Below, one piece after another: positions 6,709-7,660 of a stretch of 7,660 bases of DNA. The DNA lies in assembly GCA_047638675.1 (NCBI GenBank), contig JBLIML010000189.1:1-7660 (forward strand). The letters are read 5' to 3'. Every line of letters starts with the position of its first letter. Within the stretch, counting starts at the first letter, position 1. The DNA is from WLWS01 sp047638675. GTDB lineage: Bacteria; Pseudomonadota; Gammaproteobacteria; Eutrophobiales; Eutrophobiaceae. A model generated the notes under the pieces. It was not told where the DNA came from. It made no database searches and saw only the letters and a program-made list of their open reading frames with translations. A program made the position numbers and the translations under genes.

Positions 6709-6924
6709 ATGCCTTCAGTAAGAGTACGAGACAACGAACCTTTCGATATTGCTATCCGACGCTTCAAGCGCGCATGCGAAAAAGCCGGCACCCTTGCCGA
6801 TGTACATCGCCGTGAATTCTATGAAAAACCGACGATGGTAAGAAAGCGCAAAGCCGCGGCTGCCGTCAAACGTCAGTTAAAACGTCTCTCCAAAGAAAAC
6901 TTGCGTCACACTCGTTTATACTGA
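6709..6924 (+). CDS. rpsU: 30S ribosomal protein bS21
   Basis: This 71-residue, very basic protein is a component of the 30S platform, close to the 3' end of 16S rRNA, and helps mRNA start-site pairing. It matches bS21 along its length: MPSVRVRDNEPFDIAIRRFKRACEKAG, then HRREFYEKPTMVRKRKAAAAVKR and the basic tail ending RHTRLY. The true start is ATG 6709, with AGGAA nine bases upstream (6695-6699). The frame stays open upstream to 6550 but has no family similarity there. It opens the conserved rpsU - yqeY - dnaG (- rpoD) order and ends in TGA. Confidence 0.97.
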   Translation: MPSVRVRDNEPFDIAIRRFKRACEKAGTLADVHRREFYEKPTMVRKRKAAAAVKRQLKRLSKENLRHTRLY

Positions 6925-6966
6925 TTGTTCTGTGGTTAAGGCCACCCCCCGGTTTTATATACTCTT

Positions 6967-7413
6967 ATGTCTGATCTAAAACAACGCATCAATGAAGATG
7001 TTAAGTCTGCGATGCGTAGCAAAGAAAAGGATCAACTACTGGTTTTGCGTCTAATACTCTCCGCTGTAAAACAAATTGAGGTGGATGAACGCATCGAACT
7101 GGATGATCAACGGATGATTGCCGTGCTCGATAAACTCACAAAGCAACATCGTGATTCAATAGAGCAATATGAAAAAGCAGCTCGACACGACCTGGTGGAA
7201 AAAGAGCGTTTTCAACTCAACATTGTCCAAAGTTATTTACCCGCAGCCCTCTCTGATGCTGAACTGTCACAGATGATTATCGACGCGATCGCCGAAACCG
7301 GTGCCACCGATATGAAAGACATGGGTAAAGTAATGGGCATTTTGAAATCCAAAGCCCAGGGCCGCGCTGACATGGGCAAACTAAGCGCCCAAATAAAAGC
7401 CCAGTTAAGCTAA
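6967..7413 (+). CDS. GatB/YqeY domain-containing protein
   Basis: This 148-residue protein belongs to the YqeY family, related to the C-terminal tRNA-binding tail domain of the GatB amidotransferase subunit. Its exact cellular role is not established. Family marks are SDLKQRINEDVKSAMR at the start, RLILSAVKQIEVDER (28-42), KQHRDSIEQYEKAARHDLVEKE (59-80), SYLPAALSDAEL, and the closing DMGKVMGILKSKAQGRADMGKLS. The helical first half and the small three-helix tail are both present, and the length is standard. It sits between rpsU and dnaG, its usual place in many proteobacteria. The leader before ATG 6967 (CCCCGGTTTTATATACTCTT) has no purine-rich Shine-Dalgarno sequence, so initiation may be weak or depend on translation of rpsU. 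Confidence 0.93.
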   Translation: MSDLKQRINEDVKSAMRSKEKDQLLVLRLILSAVKQIEVDERIELDDQRMIAVLDKLTKQHRDSIEQYEKAARHDLVEKERFQLNIVQSYLPAALSDAELSQMIIDAIAETGATDMKDMGKVMGILKSKAQGRADMGKLSAQIKAQLS

Positions 7414-7429
7414 GCAACTGGTTAAAGAT

Positions 7430-7474
7430 CTTTTAACTTTCAACTTTTAACTTTCAACTTTTAACTTTCAACTT
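7430..7474 (+). repeat. 14-bp direct tandem repeat, about 3.2 copies
   Basis: CTTTTAACTTTCAA occurs at 7430-7443, 7444-7457 and 7458-7471 with no mismatch, followed by CTT. Each unit is itself two near-identical heptads (CTTTTAA, CTTTCAA), so the array is six heptads of CTTTYAA. It fills the short gap between yqeY and dnaG. The exact repeat suggests slippage or recent expansion. Confidence 0.95.
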
Positions 7475-7525
7475 ACACAACCTCGTCGCTGTCGCCGTTC
7501 CCAGCATTGAAGTCTATACTAGGGA

Positions 7526-7660
7526 ATGGCCAACCGGATTCCACAAAGTTTTATAGACGAGCTCCTCGCTCGTACTGATATCGTAGAACTGATAGACGGC
7601 TTTGTGCCGCTGAAAAAAATGGGCAAGGATTTTAAAGCTTGTTGCCCCTTCCATGATGAG
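7526..7660 (+). CDS. dnaG: DNA primase, N-terminal part (runs off the window)
   Basis: The first 45 codons of primase, which makes the RNA primers for lagging-strand synthesis at the replication fork. MANRIPQSFIDELLARTDIVELIDGFVPLKK matches the family start, and CCPFHDE (39-45) is the beginning of the CHC2 zinc-binding domain, with C40 and H43 as likely zinc ligands. ATG 7526 is fixed by an in-frame TAG at 7520-7522 and by the family-like first residues. The only purine-rich site, AGGG (7521-7524), lies a single base from the ATG, which predicts weak initiation; low primase synthesis is known for E. coli dnaG. The catalytic TOPRIM domain lies outside the window. Confidence 0.96.
   Translation, partial: MANRIPQSFIDELLARTDIVELIDGFVPLKKMGKDFKACCPFHDE

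Noticed and set aside
6931..6957. Terminator or attenuator between rpsU and yqeY
   Set aside because: GTGG (6932-6935) and CCAC (6942-6945) can pair and a short T-rich stretch follows, but four base pairs and a C-run between stem and T-tract are too weak to call.

Overview
The window reads as chromosomal DNA of a gammaproteobacterium. The right half holds tsaD divergent from rpsU - yqeY - dnaG, and folB beside plsY, an arrangement familiar from Gammaproteobacteria. This assignment comes from gene order and protein motifs read by eye, without any database search.

Layout. Bases 24-1374 (+) carry gph (phosphoglycolate phosphatase) and trpG/pabA (glutamine amidotransferase of anthranilate/aminodeoxychorismate synthase). 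The usual neighbours trpE, trpD and trpC are absent from the window. Bases 4869-1436 (-) form a run of five same-strand genes: folB, folK, a small lipoprotein, an exported TPR protein and a MauG-type di-haem peroxidase. Bases 4964-5560 (+) are plsY, meeting tsaD (6577-5570, -) tail to tail with nine bases between. Bases 6709-7660 (+) are the macromolecular-synthesis cluster: rpsU, a GatB/YqeY-domain gene, a short tandem repeat, and the start of dnaG, which runs off the edge.

The main surprise is in the minus-strand block. Two neighbouring genes are each interrupted by exactly one in-frame stop codon with no frameshift. The MauG-like gene has TGA at 2357-2359, just before its first haem motif. 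The TPR gene has TAG at 2941-2943, inside its last TPR. In both cases the family-like sequence resumes at once in the same frame. Ordinary genes in the window use TAA, TAG and TGA as real stops, so the genetic code is not reassigned. The simplest reading is recent inactivation of a periplasmic redox/TPR pair; readthrough or base-calling error are alternatives. Everything else looks like intact housekeeping sequence: folate synthesis (folB, folK, perhaps pabA), phospholipid synthesis (plsY), tRNA t6A modification (tsaD), translation (rpsU) and replication priming (dnaG). No CRISPR array, insertion sequence, tRNA or rRNA was seen, and no stretch over 300 bases lacks a gene. I found no evidence of a new multi-gene system.
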